The notes under the pieces were generated by a model, which was given only the letters and a program-made list of their open reading frames with translations, was not told the origin of the DNA and made no database searches. Both the position numbers and the translations under genes were made by a program. 55,242 nt of DNA from assembly GCF_000344685.1 (NCBI RefSeq), contig NW_006920413.1, positions 2,414,534-2,469,775 on the forward strand. Direction: 5' to 3'. How positions within the stretch are numbered: position 1 is the first letter of the stretch; every line of letters starts with the position of its first letter. This DNA is from Gloeophyllum trabeum ATCC 11539 (Eukaryota > Basidiomycota > Agaricomycetes > Gloeophyllales > Gloeophyllaceae). This document shows positions 21,848-33,383 of the stretch, piece after piece.

Positions 21848-24800
21848 ATGGCTTCTGGGAGCCGTCAGTCATTCGATTATACCGAAGGCGCAGCTCCAAT
21901 AGATATTGAGGCTGCTCTTGCGAACCGCCGCCGCACTAGAAGGGATTCACAGTACAGCACGCCGTACGGCGAAAATGGCGAAGGATCAGTCTTTGATGGT
22001 CCGGGGCACACCGTCAATCCAAGCAGTGTGTCCAGGATGTCGCATTCTCTAGGGCGTAGAAGCAGCGGGGACGGGCGGCGAATGAGCATGGAGAGTCGAA
22101 GTCGACGGACGAGCATAGGAAGTCGCGGAAGTAGGTCAGGGTCTAGGGGTAAGTCCAGTGACGGCAACGATGAAGATCAGTATCTATCGGAAGATGACGA
22201 GGAAGTCGCCGATACATCCACGGTGCGGACTAGAGGGCGGCGACGAAGGCAGTCGACTTCCCCAGCGCCGACGAAGCCTACCGTCTTCGAGAACCTTGCT
22301 CACATATTCGGGAGGACTGCAACTCCTCAGGCAGAATCCCCCAGCAGTCGGCGGCCTTCTTTCTCAGCTCGGTCTTCATCTGGCGGTATCTCGTGCCGCA
22401 GCAGACGCGCTGATAGCGGCTCCGACTACGCCGTCGACACTGAAACAGAAGAAGAACGGTGGGGTTATTCTTCAGGCGAAGAAGATGAGGAGGAGACAGA
22501 GGAGGAGGATACTCGACGAGGCAGCATGTCCCCGAGTGTCAGCGACATGGATTACGGTTCATACCCTGCATCACCCACTGGCAGTGAGCACCGCCTGCCA
22601 ATGCTCTCTGCTGATCCTATCTTCGGGAACGAAGCTCGGATTGATATGGACTTGGACTTGGAACCCGATGAGCCTCCACCTCCGGGACCGCCGAGCAGGC
22701 AGACGATCTACATCGCGGACGAGGACAATACCGTTAGGTTCATAGGCTACGAGACCCAATCTGCTCGACAGTATCTCTGGCGACTTGGCTGTATCTTGAC
22801 TTGCGGTATATTGGGTCTGCTTGGCCATTGGTTCCCACATTTCTGGCTGCGCTGGGTGGCGAAGGAGAAAGCGTTCAAGGATATCGACGACGGGTTTGTC
22901 GTTGTTGAGGTACGCCCCGGAGTTATACTGACGTTATACTGGTGTCAATGGTACCCAAGACTGCCTACAGAGATATTGCTTTATTCCCCATCCGAAGAGT
23001 TCATTATCCGTATTACATTTCTACAGCGTTCCCGACTGCTGGGGTCGAGTCGGGAGTCCAGCAGACGGCATCTATGGCATCTTTACCGAAGGCTAACGGA
23101 AACGCGAATGGCAATACAAGGGAAGACCCCGCGGATATAGTATTAGATAACCTTGTCATTGTCGACTATCGATATGCTAGATTTGCTCTTGATCCCCGTT
23201 CTGGCTTATTTTCTATGCTGAAGTACGTCCCCTCACCATAGGATTGACTACTTACCAATGTGCATTCAGAGACTGGAGGGACCCTTCTTGGAAGGGGGTC
23301 TGGAGCGTACGAAATGGCCTGCAGCAACCTGCGAGACATCAGCGGTGGATGCTCTTCGGTCCCAACGTTATCGATATCGAAGGCAAATCGACCGCGTCTC
23401 TCCTGATAGACGAGGTGCGTTTTGATTTGACTCCGGTGGGGACGGCTCTCATATAGTCTTGCGTCATCTGCGAAGGTCATCCATCCTTTCTACGTGTTCC
23501 AAATAGCAAGCATTGTACTCTGGTCCTTGGATGATTATTACTACTACGCGTTCTGCATCGCTCTTATCTCAGCTATCAGCGTGACCACGACGTTGATCGA
23601 GACAAGAAAGGTGTGATAATCCATGTCTTAGCCCGTTATGGTTCTTAACACTCCTTAGACTATAGCTCGCATGCGTGAAATGTCACGGTTTTCGTGCATG
23701 GTCAAAGTATATGTGGATGGCGGCTGTGCGTATGCCTCGTACACAAATTGTTCGTGTTAAACATCTAACTCGGTAATTCAGGGACAGAAAGGGACTCCAC
23801 GGACCTTGTACCGGGCGACATCATTGATCTGGTTGAGTCGCAGCTTGCTCTCTTTCCGGCGGATATGTTTCTCCTCTCGGGCGACGCTATCGTGAACGAG
23901 AGTATGCTCACCGGTGAGAGCGTCCCTGTCAGTAAGGTACCAGTCAAGGATCAGGATCTGGCGAGATGGCAGGACAGCCAGGATGTCATCGGGGATAGCG
24001 CCAAGAGCTTCTTGTATGCCGGGACAAGGGTTGTCCGCGTCAGGTCTGCGTTGGCCGCGGATGGAAGCGTAGGTAGTGCTGCTCTCGGCTTGGTAGTCAG
24101 GACTGGTAAGCTCCTTAGGGACGTCAATGCCTCTCATCATTCGGCTGACAGGTTGATAGGGTTCAATACGACAAAGGGAGCATTAGTTCGCTCCATGCTA
24201 TTCCCTAAACCTATGGGGTTCAAGTTTTACAGGGATTCCATCCGCTTCATCATGGTACTCGCCGGCATTGCCGGACTCGGTTTCTGCGCGAGTGCGGTTC
24301 AGTTTGTCAGGCTTGGAGTGAGCACCTTGTTTCCTCTGATGAACATACATGTATTCAAAGCCGTCAGATTCCGTGGCACACCATACTCCTGCGCGCTCTT
24401 GATTTGATTACTGTGGTCGTACCTCCAGCGCTTCCGGCAACACTGTCAATTGGAACCAGCTTCGCAATCGGTCGACTGCGGAAAGCGGGCATCTTTTGCA
24501 TAGCGCCGAGTCGCGTGAACATTAGCGGCAAGGTCAATGTCTGCTGTTTCGATAAGACAGGCACATTGACGGAAGATGGGCTCGATATCCTCGGTGTCCG
24601 TGGACTAGAACGCAGCGCGCAGAGGTTTGGAGAACTCATTGAGGACGTGCACGACTTGCCTATGTCGGATGCCAAGGCGAACTTCCTCTATGCCTTAGCG
24701 ACCTGCCATTCACTGAAGGTAGTCGACGGGGAGATCATTGGAGATCCCCTGGATGTAAAGATGTTTACGTTCACGAAGTGGACACTGGAGGAGGGTCATG

Positions 24801-27170
24801 TTGCCGGCACTGGGAAAATAAAGGGAAAATCCAGTGGGGAGACTCGGCCTGCTGCCCTGGTTCAGACCGTTGTTCGACCTCCAGGAAGCGGCCAGTTCAA
24901 GCTTGAAGACGCTCTCAAGGGTCCGGCGAAGGTCCGTCCGTTAGTCCAGGGATCTCCAATGTTAGCTCATCGTAACGTCTCCATCATCAGCATGCGCATT
25001 TTCTTGAGCTGGGCGTCATCCGTACATTTGAATTCGTCTCGTCCCTACGAAGGATGAGTGTGATAGTCAAGCGGCTGAAGAGCAATAGTATGGAGGTGTT
25101 TGTCAAAGGGGCGCCGGAGGTGATGATCGACATCTGCGACAAGGATTCATGTAGGCCTGAATGTCTATCTCGTTAATACCCTTTTTGAGCTAACGGTCAA
25201 CAGTCCCGGAAGATTATGACGATCTACTTTCGTACTACACGAAGCGTGGATATCGTGTCATTGCCATGGCTGGGAAGAGCATCGAAGGGCTATCGTGGCT
25301 AAAAGCTCAGAGAATGAAAAGGTAATCGATATACAATGTTGCCGCGCCTGTTCATGACTCACCATCTTGGAGGGAGCAAGCAGAGTCTGGACTTCGCTTT
25401 CTGGGACTGATCATCTTCGAGAATAAGCTGAAACCTGGGACGACCCCGGCAATACAGGCGCTGAGGAACGCGCATCTCGCGATCAGGATGATTACGGGCG
25501 ACAATCCTTTGACAGCTGTCAGTGTGGCCAGGGAATGCAATATCATCAATCAGGCTGCACATGTGTTTTCTCCTATTTTCATTAGAGGTGAGTGCTCCCA
25601 GGAACACCCAATCCCAGGCAAGTCACACTATTCTAGGAAATGCCATGACTCGCTTTGCAAAGCTGGAGTGGTTTTGTATGGATGAGCCAGCTTGGAAACT
25701 TGACGATTACAGCCTGAAGCCTTTGACACCCCCTGCTCACCGGTTGGTCGACGCGGAGGAAGTAGATTACCAGGACTGCGCCCTGGTGGTCACTGGAGAT
25801 GTCTTCAGGTGGATGATCAACCATGCACCTCTGGAGACGTTACAACGCGTGAGTGGCCCCATGGCTTGTCATGGACGTGGGTTTAATCCCGTGCGTAGAT
25901 GTTGGTGAAGACACAGATTTTCGCACGGATGTCTCCCGACGAGAAAAATGAGGTCGTAGAACGACTTCAAATTCTGGGATACACGGTTCTCATGTGTGGA
26001 GACGGCGCTAACGATTGTGCTGCGTTGAAGGCCGCAGACGTGGGGCTTTCTCTTTCGGAAGCGGAGGCGTCTGTCGCAGCGCCCTTTACCAGTCGTACTC
26101 CGGACATTAGCTGCGTACTGGAGGTCATCAAAGAGGGTAGGGCAGCTCTCGTCACCAGTTTTAGCTGCTTCAAGTATATGTGCGTGGTAATGATTGCATG
26201 CATCGCTCTTGGCTGCTGACGAGGACCGCCAGGGCACTATATTCACTCATCCAATTTACGACAATCACATTATTGTATTCCTTTGCTTCATCACTGGGAG
26301 ACTTCCAGGTGCGTTAATCCGCGTCTCATATGCTAGTTCGGAAAACTAACCTGTCGGGCAGTTCCTATATATCGATTTATTCATAATCATTCCGGTGGCT
26401 GTCACGAGTATGTTCGCACTCGAATGCATCCTATATTTATGCTCATCTTATGCCGCAGTGGGCCGCACACTTCCCTACTCTCGTATTCATCCGAAACGAC
26501 CCACGGCTAGCCTCGTGTCCAAGAAAGTATTAGCAAGTATAATCGGTCAAATTGTCATCACAAGTGCGGTACAATTCTGGGCGTTCTTTTGGGTCCGTTC
26601 CCAGGATTGGTCAGTGTCCCTTCATACGCGTATGCCGCGGAGGCTGAGCGATTGCCAGGTATACCCCACCTCGTCAAAGCGGCCCTAAGAGCGGTGATGA
26701 CAATCATTTACAAGCCAGCAATTACGAAAACTCTGCGTTATTCTTGGTGTCATGTTTCCAGTACATCCTAGTGGCGGCTGTTTTTAGCATAGGGCCACCT
26801 TACCGGAAACCTATGTGGACAAATGGTGCGTGTTCTGCATTAAGAGTAAGATTAGTCTCGGGGAGCGTGCTGAACGCGTGTAGGCTGGCTAATGTCTGCC
26901 GTCATCGGGCTATCTCTGTTCAATATCCTGGTGTTACTGCGGCCTCCGAGGTTCTTGTCTGCAATTTTGGAACTCATGACGCTACCATTCTCCGCAAGGA
27001 TCACACTATTCCTGGCCGTGGTCCTCAACGTTGCGCTCTCTATGACCTTCGAACACTGGGGGACGCAGTTCGTCGCACAGGCCATTGGCGTCGTGATGCA
27101 ATTCTTCAAGGGACATCGACGTGTCCGTGAAGGCAAGATATACAAGGCTGTCGAAGGTGGCATGCGATAG
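21848..27170 (+). CDS. YPK9: P5-type (P5B) cation-transporting ATPase, Ypk9/ATP13A2 type
   Basis: Eighteen exons encode 1476 residues (yeast Ypk9 is of similar size): 21848-22909, 22960-23222, 23270-23414, 23476-23610, 23659-23725, 23782-24105, 24160-24317, 24368-24931, 24991-25150, 25204-25321, 25373-25587, 25637-25848, 25899-26179, 26233-26308, 26362-26407, 26459-26609, 26659-26825 and 26884-27170. The first 290 residues are disordered and Ser/Arg/Glu-rich. Then come the P5B N-terminal membrane motif ([20 protein letters not shown]), the actuator loop LTGES near 601, PPALP, the phosphorylation site DKTGT with Asp near 780, ITGDNPLTA, the hinge GDGAND near 1175, and C-terminal membrane helices. 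P5B pumps sit in vacuolar or lysosomal membranes; the animal member exports polyamines and yeast Ypk9 protects against metals. The start is the first ATG of the long first exon. Confidence 0.95.
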
Positions 27171-27680
27171 TATATGTGGCGTGGCTGCGGATGACTTCCC
27201 AGCATCTCTCGCTCTGTTGCTATTGCAACGAGGATGTTGCAGCCGCAGTCCTCACGGCTTGACGGTGATCGGGTGATTGAACCGTCGGCCGGTTGCTGAG
27301 AAGGGTCTTGCCGGTTGTACGAGGCATTAGAATCCCGCTGTAGAGGGACTACAAGCTTGTTAGAGGAATTCGTAGTGGCGATAGGTGGCAATACAAATAT
27401 CAGTTGTCGGACTTCCAATAGTGAACGAGACCTGTCGCACAGCATCTAGGTCGCGCCGGGCCCGTGAGCTGGTGTTTTGTATACCGTCGTCTCCATTGTC
27501 CTCTTTCTCTTTCTCCTTCGCCTTTCCTGCTCTTGCCCTGGGGGCTCTTCCAGTCTTTTATTTTATTTCTTCACGGTTGCCGCCTTCGTCAGTGCCGTCG
27601 CCGCCCATACATTAGAGGAGCCGGCCTCCACTCCTTCATTCAAACCCTCCTTGCAAAACGTTGCCCACCGATCGCCCCGC
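27171..27680. other. Intergenic, probable promoter of the next gene
   Basis: A pyrimidine-rich tract (CTCTTTCTCTTTCTCCTTCG and similar, 27499-27560) lies about 130-180 bp upstream of the ATG at 27681, a common feature of fungal promoters. Open frames across it look like shadows. An upstream in-frame start cannot be excluded. Confidence 0.4.
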
Positions 27681-28777
27681 ATGATTCGGCGCGTCCAGCT
27701 TTCCCTTGTATTTCTGCAACTGCTGTGGCTGTTCTCTGGTTCTGTATACGCATTGCCAGCTGGTGTATCACGCTACGAGACCTTAGTACGAAGGCAGGAT
27801 GGTGGACTCACACAGGAGACTACCTTCACGACGACGGATGTGATTCAGACGTGAGTCCAAATCCCTTCAGTTTGAGAGAGAGAGCAGGCCACCGACAGTG
27901 GCTCTCGTTAGTTCCTCTGGACCTGTCACCCAGATGTGTACAATCACTCTCACCCCCATTACCGGTGATAATGGAGAACCTCTTGTCCGTGAGGTGAAAT
28001 CCTGCGTGGTTACTCCGGGTGCCTCAGGAAGCGGTTCGTCTGGGAGCAGCTCGTCAGTGGCGACGGAGACAGTCTCCTCTGCCGCCACTGCAAGCGCCTC
28101 ATCATCGGCTACCACAACCGACACGGCGGCTGCAACAAGTGCAACGGCCTCTAGCGCTGAAGCGGCGAGCAGTGCTGCGGCGAGTGGAGGGTCGGGACCA
28201 TCTGTAAATGTGAGTTGATCCACTTCTTACCCAACCCTCTGGCTCGTTAGAGGGGGCGACATGGGTTCAGGCCGCCCCGTACGCCGGGTTTCAGATCTCA
28301 GAACGATCGCTGACCGAGGAATGAACAAATATTGATCAATAACCTATAGGGCCTCTCTTCTGTTGCTGCAACCGCGACCGCCTCGGGGTCGGGATCAGCA
28401 TCCGCTTCCGCTTCTGGCTCTGCATCGGCTGCTTCTGCCTCAACTACCGTTCAGCCTACCGCAGCGGCTGAGAACGCTCCCAGCTCTGCAGCCGCCGCTG
28501 CATCCGCCTCAGCCTCTACCTCGGCTGCCGCTGCTTTTGTCCTCCCCGGAACAAAGCTTTCCGTACTTCCTATTGGTCTTGGTGTCTTTGCTGGAATATC
28601 CGTCATTGCTCTCATCGTTGTTGGGTTGGTCACGTACGAGCGTACCAAGTATCGTAAAGTCAGTACTAGCTATCCCATCTCCTATTGCGCATTCCTAACG
28701 TATCCGGTTTGCAGGCGTTCAGGGCACGTAAACTTGCTGAAGCAGGGGCTTCTATGGGATATGGTGGGATGGCGTAA
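27681..28777 (+). CDS. Secreted Ser/Ala-rich single-pass membrane protein (sensor-like)
   Basis: Four exons, 27681-27850, 27888-28209, 28350-28658 and 28715-28777, give 287 residues. The layout is a signal peptide of about 24 residues (MIRRVQLSLVFLQLLWLFSG), an ectodomain with few Cys, a long Ser/Ala/Thr low-complexity stalk that would be heavily O-glycosylated, and one transmembrane helix (LPIGLGVFAGISVIALIVVG). The cytoplasmic tail is short and basic (YERTKYRKAFRARK). The topology resembles Mid2/Wsc-type cell-wall stress sensors, but no conserved Wsc Cys domain is present, so the role is only inferred. The stop at 28775-28777 overlaps a perfect donor GTAAGT at 28774, and splicing to an AG near 28830 would replace the last residues with a tail ending QRA. 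Confidence 0.72.
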
Positions 28778-30012
28778 GTTCTCATGACTCTCGTCATAGC
28801 ATCGTACTGAGGCTGATACCCGCGTCTAGGCAACGCGCTTAGAATTGCTTTTAATCTGTTTCATATTGTTTTCTCAACTTGTCGGGGTACATACACCGGA
28901 TCGGGTCTTCAGCGACTCGTGCCTGCGGGTGTGGACGCTTTTTTGTACGTACTCATTGTATACTACATTGCGGCTTGGACGAACAGCGACTGCACTCGGC
29001 TCTCCCCCGTGATTCCGGGAACGCCGATCCTCAGGCAGCTCGCCCGCTGTTTTCCCAGTTTCGTCTATCAAGGGCAGTGTTGCATCCTGATCCCGTATCA
29101 ACTCCAAAAGGTGCGTCGGTTTGGGCGGATGGTATCAGATATCACAGGTACGTGCCGTGTGTGTAATTCGTGTTGGCGGACGTCCGTACTAGAGGTAGTC
29201 ATGTATAGAGATGAGAAAAGTATGTCGAAGCTCTAAGTATCTATGAGACAGCTGCAGAACGGGATCGCACGCCTGCCCTCGCAGGGCAGATTGGTGGTGA
29301 TGTTTGTCCGCTTTGCTTTCCGTCTAGCGGAAAGGGTCTGGTATGTTGGGTTCTTACTGGATTTGACTGTGTCGGCTTGCATCCCTGCATCATCTTACCT
29401 GTCGGCTAGGTGTTGACCTCATTGCTTTAGCTCTTTGAAAGTATTTCTTCCCTTACGACGAGGGGATCCCATATACGATGATAATCGTAAGGGCACGCGT
29501 ACCCTCCTCGTGAGCATATATTTTCTACTTGCTCTACTATAGTCAGGGGAGTGTATGCCATATCCCAGATCTGCGTCGAGATGGTAGCGTACCATTTCGT
29601 GGAGGAATGACCTGGGTGCTCTCAGTTCAAGACCTCGAGTGGTAGAGCGAATACGAGATCCCTGCGGTTGGGTCATCTACGAATTGTCTGCTCCTCGCAA
29701 GAGGGGGTCAAAACACTACTTTCCTGGCCCTTATTGAAGGACCCCGGAAACACAAAGGAGTAGGACCACCTTCCGCAGAAGGTCTGCCGAGAGCTCGGCA
29801 CTGACATCATGTATCCGTAGTCAGCCTGACTTCCTCCCACGTCTGCTTATTCTCCTCGACGCGTCTGTGGCGCAAAAGCAGACAGTATATATATATATAT
29901 ATGATAAACTTGGTTCACAAGCTGTTATGAGTCCGGCTAGCTTTGGTACGTTAGAAGCGAATATGTATTGGTAGAAGTACTTGATATATGTATATACACT
30001 CAAGGAATCTGA
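28778..30012. other. 1.2 kb intergenic DNA left of the transposon
   Basis: No supported gene is seen. An alternating TA run lies near 29886-29902. Open frames at 28879-29236 and 29419-29676 have no recognisable domain. The right end is the transposon target duplication. Confidence 0.45.
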
Positions 30013-30020
30013 ACCATTAT
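30013..30020. repeat. Left copy of 8-bp target site duplication ACCATTAT
   Basis: This octamer is identical to 39375-39382 and directly abuts the terminal inverted repeat. Confidence 0.9.
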
Positions 30021-30113
30021 ATGACGGTCCAAATGCACTAAAAAGGAAAATGCACTAATATACGCAATGCACTCAAATATAAACCAAACACGCGCACAGT
30101 TTGCACCTTGCAC
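30021..30113 (+). repeat. Left terminal and subterminal repeats of the transposon
   Basis: After the 19-bp terminal repeat, TGCAC occurs at 30034, 30051, 30068, 30102 and 30109, all in one orientation. Such arrays are usual transposase-binding sites in DNA transposons. Confidence 0.75.
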
Positions 30114-30202
30114 GCATATATTGAACTCATCGCACGCGTATACACTGGTACTGGGATTCATAGCTACTACCACGAACGCTGCCTCCGATGATGGCGAGTA
30201 CC

Positions 30203-31223
30203 CTAGGCGACATTCTCCTGCCCTCCATCCTCGACCAGCTGGATGTCCGCGGCTTTCTTCTTGACAACGTACTGCCCTACAATGTCAGCGATAGTCTCCT
30301 CGAACATCTCCTCATCTCTGGTTAAAGCCTCTCTCTGCTTCACCCAACTGACGTTCAAGTCCTGGCAACCCTGACACATTCCAGGGATCCGCACTGTCTC
30401 CAGCATGTCCAGAATCTGGCGGCCATTCCTGCCAGCATCCGGGTGTAAGAGATGCTTGGCAAGCCCCTGCCACCACTGCGTAGTCCAGGCCTGACGGCAT
30501 TGTTCTGAGGTGAAGCAGGATACGTCTTCAATGTAGGGTGAGGGATAGAAAGCCAGCACAAGTCGGTGTTCAGCAATCTGGGCATGTGTGTTGGCTATGG
30601 CATAGAAAGCGTTGGGTCCGATCAGGTGAGCCATTGGCCTTGTAATCGCGTGGACTGGCATTGACATCAGCTCGCGAAATGCTGGCTCAATCCAGTCATA
30701 GACTTGGTACGTGCAGCCCAGGTGGAAGCGAAGCGCCGGGTTGGAGACAGTAGACTTGTTCAACATCTGAATGGCATAGTTATGCGCATCTGTGATCTCC
30801 CACATGTGTGACAACTTGAGGATGGCAATGAGTTCCTCCTCGCTAGCGTTTTCATTTGACCAGCTGCACCCAGGTAAGCAGAGTTGGCAGGCTTTGTGAT
30901 TCGTCTATTAGCACTCACCCCTTAAACAGGTACCGGAAGATGTGGTCTACTTCCTTCTCATTGATGCAGCTCGGCAGCACCAGGGGTTGGTCATCAGACT
31001 GCCCATCTTGCACCCCATGCGCTGGAGTAGGCAATGAAGCCATGTTCCGGAAGACTTCTGAGCGGTCGGCAAGGAGGCTGAAGTGGACGTTGTAGAGGGT
31101 ACTGTTTTCACCGACCTTTAACTCCCGTCAATTTTCCATTAGATTGAATATATATCCAATGCTCACTTGTATAATTAATGACCCGTCTGGATAGTAGAAG
31201 AGTGGATGGTGAGCCCCTGGCAT
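30203..31223 (-). CDS. BTB/POZ domain protein carried by the transposon
   Basis: Three exons, 31223-31167, 31115-30919 and 30863-30203, encode 304 residues. The BTB fold covers about residues 8-95 (FYYPDGSLIIQ, then NSTLYNVHFSLLADRSEVF, then EVDHIFRYLFKGWS). It is followed by the helical segment typical of agaricomycete BTB proteins (LSHMWEITDAHNYAIQML, then IEPAFRELM) and the C-terminal motif RIPGMCQGCQDLNVSWV with a CxxC. The start (MPGAHHPLFYY) follows the family pattern of a few residues before the first strand. The gene is divergent from the integrase gene, 120 bp away. It could be cargo captured from the host's large BTB family, or a partner in regulating the element; neither is shown by the sequence. 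Confidence 0.85.
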
Positions 31224-31343
31224 GAGTCTGCTCCTGTCAATATTGAGTTGAGAATTGAGAGCGACTGTCGCTCCAACCCGATATGGAAACGCTCAAGTGT
31301 GGCCACTTGGACATCTTTGTTGCAACTTTCATTCCACCACATT
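31224..31343. promoter_or_regulatory. Shared divergent promoter of BTB and integrase genes
   Basis: Only 120 bp separate the two ATGs, so both transcripts must start within or close to this interval, probably overlapping. No clear TATA box is visible. Shared regulation is inferred from the spacing. Confidence 0.5.
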
Positions 31344-33352
31344 ATGGACTCTGCATGCCCTGTCTCTTTTCCTGCTCTTCCTCCTCACCCTGAAGGTGAT
31401 AACTGGTCTGGAAATGTCCTCCAAGCTCACGAGCTCTTATCCGAATCATACACCCATGCTTCACAACTGCTCCGACAAGAAGATGGTGATCCACTTCGCC
31501 TACGGTTACACTCTGAGCGCATCTACAAACGAATGATACCCATCCTGGATGCACTACACCATGAAGTGGCTGATGACCAGTGGGCCACTGGCTGTGCTCA
31601 CGCACTGGCTAAGATAGTGGTGGAGTTGGAAGATGCTGCCTTTGCAGCGCAGGGTGTGTTCGTATCTTGCTGCTATTATTATTTGTACCAGCAGAAAGTC
31701 ATGCCTTATGAGCAGTGAGCAAGCTGAAATACACCGCATTGTACCTGTCACCATTGTCCACTCTGGCTGTCGTGGTAGGCCCCGCAAAGAGATAGATCCT
31801 GCCTGGTTACATGATGCCATGTCCTCCCACCGCAAAATCACGATCAGCAAACTTGCCAGTGTTCTTGGCATGCACCGAAATGCAGTTAGCAAGCAACTCA
31901 AGCTTCATGGGGTAGACCGTAGATTTTCCAACATCTCCGATGGCGATATAGACATGCTGATCAAGCTCTACAAACAACATCGCCCAACCTCTGGCCTTCG
32001 TTATGTCATAGGCTTCCTCAAACGACACGGCCTACGGGTCCAGAAGCGACGTGTCCGAAGCTCTTTACATCGCATTGACGGCCTTGGCCAAGTGCTCCGA
32101 AATCATGCTGCAATTGACCGCCGAGAGTATAAGGTACCACGTCCGAACTACTTGTGGCATATGGATGGTTATCACAAGCTTATACGATGGGGTTTTGTCA
32201 TTCATGGTATGGTGGATGGCTATTGTCGAACCGTAAGCCCAGGTAACAAATATCCTTGGCACTCATCTCATTAATTCTGGTTATAGATTGTGGGGATAGA
32301 AGTCAATACGAATAACCGAGCATCCACAGTGCTAGATTTATTTATGCAAGGTATTGCAAAGTATGGACTACCATCCAGGGTCCGAGGTGATCGTGGCGGA
32401 GAGAATATAGAAGTTGCAGTATGGATGATAAAACACCGGGGACCAAATCGTGCATCATACATGTGGGGCAGGTATGAACATGCTCTTTAGATCCAGCACC
32501 CGTGAACTAATGTACTCCAGTTCTACCCGCAATACCCGTATTGAGCGGCTCTGGGTAGAAGTGGGCTCCCAATTTGCTCGGGGATGGCGGGGATTTTTCA
32601 TGCGACTTGAGCGGCTTCACCAACTTGATCACAGTGATCCTACCCACCTCTGGCTGCTCCACATACTCTTCTTGGACAGCATCCGGGATGACTGCAGGGC
32701 GTTCCAAGAGGAGTGGAACCATCATCCCATCTCAGGGGAGGGTCACGATCAAACACCCCTGGTCCGTAACTGTATAATCACTCTCCACGTCTCTTTGCTT
32801 ACATTGCTCCCAAAGGACATGAGGTTTCTTGGTCAGCTGGAGCATGGAGTCTATGATGATGGGTATGAAGATGTCCATCCCGATGTCTTGAACCGCTATT
32901 ACGGTGCGGACTCTACCCATGAGAGGCTTCATCCTGGCCAGACTGGTGCAGGCCATTCGGACTCTGAAGATGAAGGCGAAGCTCTGGAGGACCTCATTGC
33001 TGCAGACCAGGAACGGCACGTCCGACATGACCCTATCCCAGTTCCAAAGACATCCAGCCCTTTCCCGGCCGACTTGACTGCTGACTTCCTCAAAGCACTG
33101 GATGAATTACTGGCTACAGACATTGTGCCTACCGGTCTAGGTCTACGAAATGACGAGTGGCCTGAAGGGGGTTACCCTGAGGCAGAGGCCATCAGAAGCG
33201 GGAGGAAGTACGTAGACATCGGTCTCCCATTCAATACATGGTGGCCCAGGGCAGTGGTGTGGGGGAAGGCATTGACGCTCTTGTCTCATTTTCAGGCCAT
33301 TTATGAGGAAGCAGCAGGCATATCAGGGTCTGACAGTGGGAGTAGCGAGTAA
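31344..33352 (+). CDS. Integrase-core (DD34E) protein, candidate transposase
   Basis: Five exons, 31344-31655, 31720-32232, 32287-32471, 32521-32761 and 32816-33352, encode 595 residues; the first junction is the least certain. Residues about 110-235 hold an AT-hook-like GCRGRPRKE and helix-turn-helix segments (TISKLASVLGMHRNAVSKQL). The RNase H-like core follows with LWHMDGYHKLIRW (Asp253), RVRGDRGGEN (Asp310) and STRNTRIERLW (Glu345). This gives a D-x56-D-x34-E triad, intact as in retroviral-type and IS integrases. The C-terminal 200 residues are acidic, with LGQLEHGVYDDGYEDVHPD. Related integrase-core proteins are common in basidiomycetes without assigned function. The stop lies 31 bp from the stop of the converging dioxygenase gene. 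Confidence 0.85.
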
Positions 33353-33383
33353 TGCATTAGGTATCCAAGAACATGGAGTAGTG

